The notes under the pieces were generated by a model. It was not told the DNA's origin, did no database searches, and worked only from the letters and a program-made list of their open reading frames with translations. From Gammaproteobacteria bacterium (GTDB taxonomy: Bacteria; Pseudomonadota; Gammaproteobacteria; Steroidobacterales; Steroidobacteraceae), in the NCBI GenBank assembly GCA_029857655.1, contig JAOUGR010000135.1, positions 1-6,014 of the forward strand: a stretch of DNA of 6,014 bases, in the 5' to 3' direction. This document shows, one piece after another, positions 1 to 6,014 of the stretch (position 1 is the first letter of the stretch; each line of letters starts with the position of its first letter). Position numbers and translations under genes: made by a program.

Positions 1-145
1 CGTGCCAACCCTCGCCAAGCACGCGCTCTCCATCGGCGATGACGCAGCCGACGCGCGGGTTCGGATCGGTGGTCCACAGCCCGCGGCTGGCCAGTTCGAG
101 CGCTCTGGACATGTGCCTGGCGTCCAGCTGGTCGGGGGCATTCAT
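1..145 (-). CDS. ribD: RibD N-terminus (riboflavin biosynthesis deaminase/reductase), partial
   Basis: Only the first 48 codons are present; the gene runs off the window at base 1. The reading frame begins [16 protein letters not shown] and continues with a [12 protein letters not shown] segment at about residues 25-36, then GEGWH. This is the conserved N-terminal strand of the RibD cytidine-deaminase-like domain. The zinc-binding HAE and PCxxC motifs and the reductase domain would lie beyond the edge. RibD is a cytosolic bifunctional enzyme of the riboflavin pathway: it deaminates the pyrimidine product of GTP cyclohydrolase II and then reduces its ribosyl side chain. The ATG at 145-143 overlaps the TGA of nrdR (ATGA), and I see no Shine-Dalgarno sequence before it, so translation is probably coupled to nrdR. 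A later in-frame ATG at residue 12 (HMSRAL) is an alternative start, but the ATGA overlap favours the first. nrdR-ribD adjacency is common in Proteobacteria and supports the call. Confidence 0.88.
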   Translation of the reverse strand, partial: MNAPDQLDARHMSRALELASRGLWTTDPNPRVGCVIADGERVLGEGWH

Positions 146-666
146 CGCTTGTCACGCTTGTCGCGGTGCTGGGATGGCAGCAGCGACAACTGGCCCGCGA
201 CGGGAGCCTGGCGCTGCCGCAAACCAAGCTGCTCGATCTCCGCGCGGAATTCATCGGCGTCCTCGAAACGGTGATAGACGGACGCGTAGCGCACGTAGGC
301 GACTTCGTCCAGCTGGCGCAATTCGTCCATGACGAATTCCCCGATCGTCCTGGACGCGACCTCGCGCTCGCCCAGCACACGCAGCCGGTGGCAGATCCGC
401 TCGATCGCCAGTTCGACGTCGTCGCGTGCGATCGGCCTTTTCTCGAATGCCTTCATGATGCCGGCGCGCAGCTTGCCCTGGTCGAAGGGCTGCCGGGAAA
501 GATCATTCTTGACGACCTGGGGGAGCACCAGCTCCGCGGTCTCGAAAGTCGTGAATCGCTCGCCGCAGGCAAGGCACTCGCGGCGACGCCGGATCTGGTG
601 GCCGTCACCCGCCAGGCGTGAATCGGTCACCCTGGTATCTATGTGATTGCAGAATGGGCAGTGCAC
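142..666 (-). CDS. nrdR: Transcriptional repressor NrdR
   Basis: NrdR represses ribonucleotide reductase operons by binding NrdR boxes in response to the ATP/dATP state. The 174-residue product shows the full architecture. An N-terminal zinc ribbon has cysteines C3, C6, C31 and C34 (MHCPFC and ECLACG) around the basic RRRREC segment that contacts DNA. An ATP-cone domain covers about residues 49-139, with [42 protein letters not shown] and [15 protein letters not shown]. The start is a GTG at 666-664; the family almost always begins MHCPFC, so this start is firm. A weak GGGAAG ribosome-binding site lies 5 bases upstream (677-672). The protein is longer than the usual roughly 150 residues because of a polar tail after about residue 150 that ends in HRDKRDKR. 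The gene starts 21 bases after the glyA stop and its own stop overlaps the ribD start. No NrdR box is visible in this window. Confidence 0.97.
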   Translation of the reverse strand: MHCPFCNHIDTRVTDSRLAGDGHQIRRRRECLACGERFTTFETAELVLPQVVKNDLSRQPFDQGKLRAGIMKAFEKRPIARDDVELAIERICHRLRVLGEREVASRTIGEFVMDELRQLDEVAYVRYASVYHRFEDADEFRAEIEQLGLRQRQAPVAGQLSLLPSQHRDKRDKR

Positions 667-687
667 TGCCGCTTCCCGGTCGCCGCT

Positions 688-1941
688 TCAGCCGTAGACC
701 GGATAGCGCGCGCAGATCGCAAGCACCTGGGCGCGCACGCGCTTGACGACCGATTCGTCGCCCGTCGCGTCCAGTAAGTCCGCAATCCAGGCGGCGACCT
801 GACGGGATTCGTCGAGGCCGAATCCGCGCGTCGTGATCGCCGGCGTGCCGATGCGGAGCCCGCTGGTGACGAATGGCGGCCGCGGATCATTCGGCACGGC
901 ATTCCTGTTGACCGTCATATTGGCCCTGCCAAGCGCCGCATCGGCATCCTTGCCGGTGTAGCTACGGCCGATCAGGTCGAGCAGAAACAGGTGATTGTCC
1001 GTTCCGCCAGACACGATGCGGTAACCGCGCGCGATGAGTTCGGCCGCCATGGCCCTGGCATTGGCAACGACCTGCCGCTGGTAAATCGCAAACTCAGGAG
1101 CAAGCGCCTCGAGAAACGCCACCGCCTTGGCAGCAATGACGTGCATCAAGGGGCCACCCTGGGTACCCGGGAAGATCATGGCATTGAGCTTCCTGTGCAG
1201 GTCGGCGTGCTCGCGCGCGAGGATCAGTCCACCGCGGGGTCCGCGCAGTGTCTTGTGCGTCGTGCTCGTGACCACGTCGGCGACCGGTACCGGATTGGGG
1301 TAGATGCCCGCGGCGACGAGACCCGCTACATGCGCCATGTCGACGACCAGCCAGGCGCCGACCGAGTCGGAAATGATGCGGAAACGCTGCCAGTCGACGA
1401 CACGCGAATATGCGGAGAAGCCGGCAATGATCATCTTCGGGCGGTGCTCCCGGGCCAGGCGCTCCACGCTGTCATAGTCGATCTCGCCGGTGGCCGGATC
1501 GAGACCGTATTGCACAGCCTTGAATATCTTGCCCGAGAAATTGACCTTGGATCCGTGAGTGAGATGCCCGCCGTGGTCGAGACTCATCCCGAGCAGCGTT
1601 TCTCCGGGTTTCAGCAGGGCGAGATAGACGGCTGCGTTGGCCTGAGAGCCCGAATGCGGTTGCACATTCGCGTACGCGGCCCCGAACAGTTTTTTCGCGC
1701 GCTCGATCGCGAGCTGCTCGGCGATGTCCACGTTTTCGCAGCCGCCGTAATAGCGCTTGCCGGGATATCCCTCGGCGTACTTGTTGGTCAGCACCGTGCC
1801 CTGCGCTTCCATCACTCGAGGACTCGCGTAGTTCTCGGATGCGATGAGTTCCAGATGCTGTTCCTGGCGCAGACGTTCGGCACTGATTACAGCGGCGAGT
1901 GCGGGATCGAAATCCTGGATTTTCATGTCAGGGCTGAACAT
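688..1941 (-). CDS. glyA: Serine hydroxymethyltransferase
   Basis: GlyA is a cytosolic PLP enzyme that converts serine and tetrahydrofolate to glycine and 5,10-methylene-tetrahydrofolate, the main one-carbon source for purine and thymidylate synthesis. The 417-residue product has the usual bacterial length. Visible landmarks are [18 protein letters not shown] (31-48), [19 protein letters not shown] (51-69), [10 protein letters not shown] (93-102), the [12 protein letters not shown] segment (201-212) with the PLP-contacting Asp201 and His204, and the Schiff-base lysine K230 in [13 protein letters not shown]. The C-terminal part holds the expected [16 protein letters not shown] segment. The chosen ATG (1941-1939) gives a short leader MFSPDM before the conserved KIQDFDP; a second ATG at codon 6 (1926-1924) is possible, and neither has a good Shine-Dalgarno sequence. 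It follows the deacylase stop by 33 bases and precedes nrdR by 21. All expected key residues are present. Confidence 0.98.
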   Translation of the reverse strand: MFSPDMKIQDFDPALAAVISAERLRQEQHLELIASENYASPRVMEAQGTVLTNKYAEGYPGKRYYGGCENVDIAEQLAIERAKKLFGAAYANVQPHSGSQANAAVYLALLKPGETLLGMSLDHGGHLTHGSKVNFSGKIFKAVQYGLDPATGEIDYDSVERLAREHRPKMIIAGFSAYSRVVDWQRFRIISDSVGAWLVVDMAHVAGLVAAGIYPNPVPVADVVTSTTHKTLRGPRGGLILAREHADLHRKLNAMIFPGTQGGPLMHVIAAKAVAFLEALAPEFAIYQRQVVANARAMAAELIARGYRIVSGGTDNHLFLLDLIGRSYTGKDADAALGRANMTVNRNAVPNDPRPPFVTSGLRIGTPAITTRGFGLDESRQVAAWIADLLDATGDESVVKRVRAQVLAICARYPVYG

Positions 1942-1952
1942 GGTAGCGGCGC

Positions 1953-1958
1953 AGTCTA
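1953..1958 (-). promoter_or_regulatory. Possible -10 box upstream of glyA
   Basis: The 33-base gap before glyA contains TAGACT on the minus strand, 11 bases before the glyA ATG. It matches the sigma-70 -10 consensus at four of six positions. No convincing -35 hexamer lies 16-18 bases upstream. If it is used, the transcript would begin only about 5 bases before the first ATG, or about 20 before the ATG at codon 6. An internal glyA promoter is therefore possible but unproven. Confidence 0.2.
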
Positions 1959-1974
1959 CCCGAAAGTCCGCCGG

Positions 1975-2949
1975 CTAAGCCGCACCGACGAATGCCTGCA
2001 CGACCCTGGTCCATGCACGCGCGAGATTGCGGCGATTGTAGCCGCCGCCGCCGACACCGAGTATTCGCCCGGATGCAAAACGGTCGGCAACCAGGCACAG
2101 CCGCGTGGCCGCGTGCGCGTGCGCTTCCTCGGTCAGGCGCAGGTGCGTGATCGGGTCACCCTCGAGGCTGTCGGCCCCGCACTGGAAGATCAGGAATTGC
2201 GGCCGGTGGCGCTCCAGGTGCGCCTCCACTGAATTCCAGGCCTCCAGAAATTCGGCGTCGCCGGCGCCGGGCGGCAATGGCAGGTTGAGCTTCATGCCGC
2301 AGGCCGGCCCGGTGCCGGTCTCCTCGCTGGATCCGGTGCCCGGATACAGGAAGCGACCGTCTTCGTGCAGATCCGCGAATATCAGCGCTGGATCGTCCTC
2401 GAATCCGTAGTAAACGCCGTCGCCATGGTGAGCATCGATGTCGACATAGGCGATGCGCTCCAGGCCGTGCGCCTTCTTGAGGTGCTCGACGACCACGCCG
2501 CAGTCATTGAAGACACAGAAGCCGGCGGCATGGCCGCGCGACGCATGATGCAGGCCTGCAATCGGCACGAATGCGCGTTTGGCCCGGCCTGTCATCAACG
2601 CCTCGGTCGCCACCAGCGACGCGCCGACGACATCGCAGGCAGCCTCGTAGATGCCCTTCCTGGCTGGTGTATCGCCGGCATCCAGAAAGCCATCGCCGGT
2701 CAGGGAGCGCGCCTGGACCAGGTCGATATAGGCAGGCAGGTGAAACAGCTCGAGCTCGCTGCGCGTCGCCGAGCGTGGCGCCAGCGTGAGGACCCGGCGG
2801 TCGAGACCTTCCTCCGCGAGTTCGCGGACGAATGCATCGTGCCGGTCGGGTCCGAAGGGATGGCCATCGCCGAAGGCATAGCGGGCGATGCGTTCGCCGA
2901 CGACGATGCAGGTGCCCGATTCGCCGGAATTCGCCAAGACGGCCGCCAT
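1975..2949 (-). CDS. AcuC-like histone-deacetylase-family deacylase
   Basis: This 324-residue protein has the arginase/deacetylase fold of class I-like bacterial deacetylases such as AcuC. These are zinc hydrolases that remove acetyl or other acyl groups from lysines, polyamines or small amides. The active site is complete: the catalytic pair H134-H135 (GLHHA), the zinc ligands D172 and H174 (DIDAHHGDGV) and D260 (CGADSLEGDP), and the transition-state tyrosine Y304 (GGGGYN). Other family hallmarks are YAFGDGHPFGPDR (24-36), GFCVFND (143-149), DLHEDGRFLYPGTG (193-206) and LNLPLPPG (221-228). There is no signal peptide or membrane segment, so it is cytosolic. The substrate cannot be read from the sequence. 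It is the first gene of the presumed glyA-nrdR-ribD operon and is divergent from ettA; no acuA or acetyl-CoA synthetase gene is beside it. The ATG start lacks a Shine-Dalgarno sequence and the first 20 or so residues are not family-conserved, so the start is less certain than the function class. Confidence 0.93.
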   Translation of the reverse strand: MAAVLANSGESGTCIVVGERIARYAFGDGHPFGPDRHDAFVRELAEEGLDRRVLTLAPRSATRSELELFHLPAYIDLVQARSLTGDGFLDAGDTPARKGIYEAACDVVGASLVATEALMTGRAKRAFVPIAGLHHASRGHAAGFCVFNDCGVVVEHLKKAHGLERIAYVDIDAHHGDGVYYGFEDDPALIFADLHEDGRFLYPGTGSSEETGTGPACGMKLNLPLPPGAGDAEFLEAWNSVEAHLERHRPQFLIFQCGADSLEGDPITHLRLTEEAHAHAATRLCLVADRFASGRILGVGGGGYNRRNLARAWTRVVQAFVGAA

Positions 2950-2968
2950 GCACAGGGAAACCGCGCGA

Positions 2969-2977
2969 AGCCTAGCA
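2969..2977 (-). promoter_or_regulatory. Tentative extended -10 for the deacylase-glyA-nrdR-ribD operon
   Basis: On the minus strand the sequence TGCTAGGCT reads as an extended -10 element (TG, one base, then TAGGCT, three of six matches to TATAAT). It lies about 20 bases before the deacylase ATG. The -35 position is poor. Initiation here would give a leader of only about a dozen bases, which would fit the missing ribosome-binding site. This is a weak motif match and the assignment is inference. Confidence 0.2.
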
Positions 2978-2998
2978 CAGCGCCCGAGCGCTTCCCGG

Positions 2999-3028
2999 CT
3001 GGCGGCGCCGCTCCCATTCGCAGATAAT
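2999..3028 (+). promoter_or_regulatory. Candidate sigma-70 promoter of ettA
   Basis: GATAAT at 3023-3028 matches the -10 consensus at five of six positions and stands out in very GC-rich surroundings. A weak -35 candidate, CTGGCG (2999-3004), lies 18 bases upstream. Transcription would start near 3035 and give a leader of about 30 bases before the ettA ATG at 3066. That leader has no clear Shine-Dalgarno sequence but carries two near-identical 10-base units beginning CGGACGA (3039 and 3049). A perfect 10-base palindrome (3002-3011) overlaps the -35 and spacer. Confidence 0.4.
3002..3011. repeat. Perfect 10-base palindrome in the divergent region
   Basis: GCGGCGCCGC at 3002-3011 is its own reverse complement. 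It sits between the divergent deacylase and ettA genes and overlaps the -35/spacer of the candidate ettA promoter. It could be a small operator, but short GC palindromes also arise by chance in DNA this GC-rich. Confidence 0.3.
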
Positions 3029-3065
3029 CCGCGGCCCCCGGACGAGCGCGGACGACCGACGAATC

Positions 3066-4733
3066 ATGGCCCAGTACATTTATACGATGATCCGCGTCGG
3101 CAAGGTCGTGCCGCCGAAGCGTCACATACTTCGCGACATCTCGCTGTCGTTCTTCCCGGGCGCGAAGATCGGCGTGCTGGGGCTCAACGGCTCCGGCAAG
3201 TCGACATTGCTGCGGATCATGGCTGGGATCGACCAGGAGATCGAGGGTGAAGCCCGCCCGCAACCGGGAATCAAGATCGGCCTGCTGCCGCAGGAGCCGG
3301 TACTCGACCCTGACAGCGACGTCCGCAGCATCGTCGAGCAGGCCATGCAGCCGGTGAAGGATGCGCTCGCGCGGCTCGAACAGGTGTACACCGCCTACAG
3401 CGAGCCGGACGCCGACTTCGACCGCCTGGCTGAGGAACAGGGCCAGCTCGAGGCATTCCTTGCGACCGTCGACGGCCATAATCTCGAGCGTCAGCTCGAT
3501 GTCGCGGCCGACGCGCTGAGGCTTCCGCCCTGGGAATCGAAGATCAGCCAGCTGTCCGGTGGCGAGCGGCGCCGGGTTGCCTTGTGCCGATTGCTGCTGT
3601 CGAAGCCCGACATGCTGCTGCTCGATGAGCCGACCAATCACCTGGATGCCGAGTCGGTCGCCTGGCTCGAGAGATTCCTCGAACAGTATCCGGGCACCGT
3701 CATCTGCGTAACCCACGACCGATACTTCCTCGACAATGTCGCGGGCTGGATACTCGAGCTCGATCGCGGCTTTGGAATTCCCTGGCAAGGCAACTACTCC
3801 TCCTGGCTGGAGCAGAAGGAACAGCGTCTTGCGCAGGAGGAAAAGCAACAGGAAGGCCTGCGCCGCACACTTGCCCACGAGCTGGAATGGGTGCGCGCGA
3901 ACCCGAAGGCGCGCCAGGCCAAGAGCAAGGCACGCCTGCGCCAGTTCGAGGAATTGTCCTCGGTTGAATTCCAGGCCCGCAACGAGACCAACGAAATCTA
4001 CATCCCGCCGGGACCGCGGTTGGGCGATCTTGTGATCGAAGTCGACAAGCTCGGCAAGGCCTATGGCGATCGGTTACTGATCGACGGCCTGTCATTCCGG
4101 CTGCCGCCCGGCGGCATCGTCGGCATCATCGGCCCGAACGGCGCCGGGAAGACCACGCTGTTCCGGATGCTGACCGGGGAAGAAAAGCCGGACTCGGGAA
4201 CTGTCCGCACGGGTCCGACAGTCAAGCTCGCCTACGTCGGCCAGTCACGCGACGTGCTGAACGACCGTAAAACCGTCTGGCAGGAGATTTCGGGCGGGCT
4301 CGACATGATCCGCGTCGGCAACTACGAGACCTCGTCGCGCGGCTATGTCGGGCGCTTCAACTTCCGCGGCAACCAGCAGCAGCAGCACATCGGCGAGCTG
4401 TCCGGCGGCGAACGAAATCGCGTGCACCTCGCAAAACTCCTGAAGAGCGGCGCCAATGTGCTGCTGCTCGACGAGCCCACCAATGACCTAGACGTAGAAA
4501 CACTGCGTGCGCTGGAGGAGGCGCTGTTGAACTTCCCCGGTTGCGTAGTCGTCATTTCGCATGACCGCTGGTTCCTGGATCGCATCGCCACGCATATCCT
4601 GGCGTTCGAGGGCGACAGCGAGGTCAGCTGGTTCGAGGGTAATTACCAGGAATACGTGGCCGATCTGCGCCTGCGCAAGGGCGAGCAGGCGGACCAGCCT
4701 CACCGCCTGCGCTACAAGCCCCTGCACACCTGA
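3066..4733 (+). CDS. ettA: Energy-dependent translational throttle protein EttA (ABC-F ATPase)
   Basis: EttA is a soluble, non-transporter ABC-F protein that binds the ribosomal E site and gates the first steps of elongation according to ATP/ADP ratio. The 555-residue product begins MAQYIYTMIRVGKVVPPKRH, near-diagnostic for EttA. Two ABC domains are complete. Domain 1 has Walker A GLNGSGKST (39-47), signature LSGGE (163-167), Walker B MLLLDEP with D187/E188, and switch histidine in VTHDRYF (215-221). Domain 2 has Walker A GPNGAGKTT (356-364), signature LSGGE (445-449), Walker B VLLLDEP with D469/E470, and ISHDRWF (497-503). E188 and E470 match the catalytic glutamates of E. coli EttA by number. 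The insertion at about 95-139 is the arm that contacts L1/tRNA, and the charged linker at about 240-320 is the P-site tRNA interaction motif. There are no membrane segments, so it is not a transporter. The ATG lacks a strong ribosome-binding site, but the N-terminus fixes the start. Confidence 0.98.
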   Translation: MAQYIYTMIRVGKVVPPKRHILRDISLSFFPGAKIGVLGLNGSGKSTLLRIMAGIDQEIEGEARPQPGIKIGLLPQEPVLDPDSDVRSIVEQAMQPVKDALARLEQVYTAYSEPDADFDRLAEEQGQLEAFLATVDGHNLERQLDVAADALRLPPWESKISQLSGGERRRVALCRLLLSKPDMLLLDEPTNHLDAESVAWLERFLEQYPGTVICVTHDRYFLDNVAGWILELDRGFGIPWQGNYSSWLEQKEQRLAQEEKQQEGLRRTLAHELEWVRANPKARQAKSKARLRQFEELSSVEFQARNETNEIYIPPGPRLGDLVIEVDKLGKAYGDRLLIDGLSFRLPPGGIVGIIGPNGAGKTTLFRMLTGEEKPDSGTVRTGPTVKLAYVGQSRDVLNDRKTVWQEISGGLDMIRVGNYETSSRGYVGRFNFRGNQQQQHIGELSGGERNRVHLAKLLKSGANVLLLDEPTNDLDVETLRALEEALLNFPGCVVVISHDRWFLDRIATHILAFEGDSEVSWFEGNYQEYVADLRLRKGEQADQPHRLRYKPLHT

Positions 4734-4759
4734 CCGAGGCCCGTCATTTCGGCTAGACT
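4730..4759 (+). promoter_or_regulatory. Candidate promoter of the DUF4145 gene
   Basis: CTGACC (4730-4735, four of six matches to TTGACA) and TAGACT (4754-4759, four of six to TATAAT) are separated by 18 bases. The -35 overlaps the ettA stop codon. Transcription would start near 4766, about 25 bases before the ATG at 4791. No strong hairpin terminator is visible in the 57-base gap after ettA, so read-through from ettA is also possible. Confidence 0.35.
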
Positions 4760-4780
4760 GGAATCATCCGGACAGCCGGC

Positions 4781-4786
4781 GGGGGA
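4781..4786 (+). promoter_or_regulatory. Ribosome-binding site of the DUF4145 gene
   Basis: A GGGGGA run lies 4 bases before the ATG at 4791. It is the clearest Shine-Dalgarno-like purine run at any gene start here and supports that start. Just upstream, CCGG-ACAG-CCGG could form a small four-pair hairpin next to it. Confidence 0.5.
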
Positions 4787-4790
4787 TTGC

Positions 4791-5519
4791 ATGGCGGTGT
4801 TCATCGACTCTGCGGGACGCCTGCACCATGACCAGGACAGCGGTCTGGCGCTGCACTGCCCGCATTGCCAGGTGCTCGCGCACATCACGCCCGTTTCGGT
4901 GCCGGATTTCAACGTACTGCAGTTGCACAAGCCGAGCCATGTCGGGCTCGTCTACCGATGCGAGGCGTGCAACGCGCCGATATTCCTGCGCTTCGCGGTA
5001 AAGCTCTATGCGGGCGGCCGCGTCGAACTCGCGCCCAATTTCGTCGAGCTCGAACGGTCGCGCGAGAAATTCAGTTTCACGCACCTTCCGGAAGACGCCG
5101 AACTCCTGTTCAAGGAGGCGCTGGCCTGCTTCTCTGCCGCCTGTTACAACGCCTTCGCATCGATGTGCCGGCGCGTCGCGCAGAGCGTGTTCGCCGATCT
5201 TGGCGAGAACGGCAAGCTCGAACTCTACGATGAGCTGACGAATATCCGCCGGATGGCTGAACTGGACGACGATTCCTTCGCGATCGTGAAGAAGGTCCTG
5301 TTCGAGGGCGACGCGCAAGGCAGGCCCGGCCCGCCGCTGCTCGACAATTTCCAGGCAGGCGTGCTGCTTGAGGTCGTCAAGGACCTGCTGTACCAGGCCT
5401 ATGTGCGCCGGGGCCGCCTGCAGCAGGCCATGATGGTGCGGCGCTATTTCGCCGAGGACGCAGCCTCCAAGGTCACGCTCCTGCCCACGCGTGGCCCGGA
5501 CCCGGGACGCTCAGCCTAG
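4791..5519 (+). CDS. Zinc-ribbon DUF4145-type protein of unknown function
   Basis: The 242-residue product has an N-terminal zinc ribbon formed by CPHC (C23, C26) and CEAC (C57, C60), spaced by about 30 residues. An alpha-helical domain follows from about residue 98 to 215, resembling the DUF4145 family: [52 protein letters not shown] and a final helix [21 protein letters not shown]. This resemblance is from memory of the family. There is no signal peptide or membrane helix, so it is probably cytosolic. The tail after 220 ends in a low-complexity [13 protein letters not shown]4145 domains occur alone and, as I recall, in some type I restriction R subunits, but no restriction gene is present here, so no defence role is claimed. 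It follows ettA by 57 bases on the same strand and overlaps the 3' end of purL by 9 bases. It could bind nucleic acid through the ribbon; that is inference only. Confidence 0.82.
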   Translation: MAVFIDSAGRLHHDQDSGLALHCPHCQVLAHITPVSVPDFNVLQLHKPSHVGLVYRCEACNAPIFLRFAVKLYAGGRVELAPNFVELERSREKFSFTHLPEDAELLFKEALACFSAACYNAFASMCRRVAQSVFADLGENGKLELYDELTNIRRMAELDDDSFAIVKKVLFEGDAQGRPGPPLLDNFQAGVLLEVVKDLLYQAYVRRGRLQQAMMVRRYFAEDAASKVTLLPTRGPDPGRSA

Positions 5520-6014
5520 CCAGACTCGTGCGTTGCGGAACACCCGCATCCAGCCACTGTCCTCACCGGCCCCGGCCGGGCGCCAGGAATTCTGCACGCT
5601 GCGAAATACGCGCTCCGGGTGCGGCATCATGATTGCGACGCGCCCGTTCTCCGAAACCAGCCCGGCGATTCCATCCGCCGAGCCATTCGGGTTGGCCGGA
5701 TAACGCGACGCGACTGCGCCGTGATTCTCGACGAAACGCATGACGGTCAGCGCCCGCGCCGCCTGCTCGTCGGCGGCGGTCCTGAATTCGGCGCGGCCCT
5801 CGCCGTGCGCAACGGCGATCGGCAGTCGTGACCCCGACATGCCGGTGAAGAAAAGCGACGAAGTTTCGCCGATCTCGACCAACGACAATCGGCCTTCGAA
5901 CTGCTCGGAGCGATTGCGCAGGAAGCGCGGCCAGCAGCCGGCGCCCGGTATCAGTTCGGAAAGCGCCGCGAGCATCTGGCAGCCGTTGCACACGCCGAGC
6001 GTGAAGTTGTCGCG
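5511..6014 (-). CDS. purL: PurL C-terminal glutaminase domain (FGAM synthase), partial
   Basis: These are the last 167 codons of a large single-chain phosphoribosylformylglycinamidine synthase (normally about 1,300 residues); the rest lies beyond base 6014. The cytosolic enzyme uses glutamine and ATP to convert FGAR to FGAM, the fourth step of purine synthesis. The fragment is the class I glutamine amidotransferase domain. The nucleophile elbow GVCNGCQM is at residues 7-14 of the fragment, with catalytic C9. The other triad residues, H132 and E134, are in [10 protein letters not shown]. Further family signatures are [58 protein letters not shown] and [17 protein letters not shown] at the C-terminus. 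The frame is open to the window edge, and the true start is not in this window. Its TGA (5513-5511) lies inside the 3' end of the convergent DUF4145 gene. The single-chain form is typical of gamma- and beta-proteobacteria. Confidence 0.97.
   Translation of the reverse strand, partial: RDNFTLGVCNGCQMLAALSELIPGAGCWPRFLRNRSEQFEGRLSLVEIGETSSLFFTGMSGSRLPIAVAHGEGRAEFRTAADEQAARALTVMRFVENHGAVASRYPANPNGSADGIAGLVSENGRVAIMMPHPERVFRSVQNSWRPAGAGEDSGWMRVFRNARVWLG

Noticed and set aside
1942..1974. A glycine or tetrahydrofolate riboswitch in front of glyA.
   Set aside because: The gap to the upstream gene is only 33 bases, too short for either aptamer, and no conserved aptamer core is visible.
991..2232. 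A 413-codon open frame on the plus strand opposite glyA and the 3' part of the deacylase gene.
   Set aside because: It is antisense to two genes with complete catalytic motifs, has Arg/Ala/Gly/His-rich composition without recognisable domains, and reflects the scarcity of stop codons in GC-rich DNA.
2365..3027. A 220-codon plus-strand open frame opposite the deacylase gene.
   Set aside because: It is a complementary-strand shadow of the conserved deacylase frame, with no domain of its own.
2950..3065. NrdR boxes that would indicate autoregulation of the nrdR operon.
   Set aside because: The known boxes are AT-rich paired 16-base elements; nothing resembling a pair occurs in this or any other intergenic gap here.
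2700..3878. A 392-codon open frame on the minus strand spanning the 5' half of ettA, the intergenic region and the start of the deacylase gene.
   Set aside because: It lies antisense to ettA and then runs out of frame through the deacylase gene. Its sequence is the typical spurious product read opposite ABC ATPase genes (for example a VGRLIEQQHVGLRQQQ stretch opposite the Walker B and signature regions).
4734..4790. An intrinsic terminator after ettA.
   Set aside because: The only inverted repeat is a four-pair CCGG/CCGG stem with no following T-run, too weak to call.
4764..5318. A 184-codon minus-strand open frame opposite the DUF4145 gene.
   Set aside because: The opposite strand has a clear ribosome-binding site, two CxxC pairs and a DUF4145-like domain; the minus-strand frame has no recognisable features.
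4791..5519. A defence or restriction system based on the DUF4145-like domain.
   Set aside because: No helicase, nuclease, methyltransferase, toxin or mobile-element gene is nearby, and both neighbours are housekeeping genes.

Overview
This window is compact, GC-rich, gene-dense bacterial chromosome. Every confidently identified gene is a core or widespread housekeeping gene. The large single-chain PurL with a C-terminal glutaminase domain, the EttA protein (555 residues with landmark residues at the same numbers as I recall for E. coli EttA), and the glyA-nrdR-ribD order all point to a Gammaproteobacterium. A high-GC lineage such as the Xanthomonadales/Lysobacterales or a relative fits best, but that finer placement is inference. 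I see no insertion sequence, phage gene, CRISPR array, tRNA or rRNA.

Layout. On the minus strand, reading from 2949 down to 1, four genes lie head to tail: an AcuC-like histone-deacetylase-fold deacylase, glyA (serine hydroxymethyltransferase), nrdR (repressor of ribonucleotide reductase genes) and the first 48 codons of ribD (riboflavin biosynthesis). Gaps are 33 and 21 bases, then a 4-base ATGA overlap, so they probably form one operon. A 116-base divergent region (2950-3065) separates this operon from ettA, an ABC-F translation factor on the plus strand (3066-4733). ettA is followed after 57 bases by a gene for a zinc-ribbon/DUF4145 protein (4791-5519). That gene converges on the 3' end of purL (minus strand, leaving the window at 6014), and the two coding regions overlap by 9 bases.

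How the genes relate. GlyA makes glycine and 5,10-methylene-tetrahydrofolate, which feed purine and thymidylate synthesis. NrdR controls dNTP supply, RibD starts flavin synthesis from GTP, and PurL is a purine pathway enzyme. The window therefore has a nucleotide/one-carbon theme, with EttA linking translation to the energy state. The deacylase and the DUF4145 protein are the two genes whose role here is not explained.

No clearly new system is visible. The points most worth a second look are the deacylase at the head of the glyA-nrdR-ribD cluster, the uncharacterised zinc-ribbon DUF4145 protein, the compact divergent control region with a perfect 10-base palindrome, and the TAGACT boxes upstream of glyA and the DUF4145 gene.
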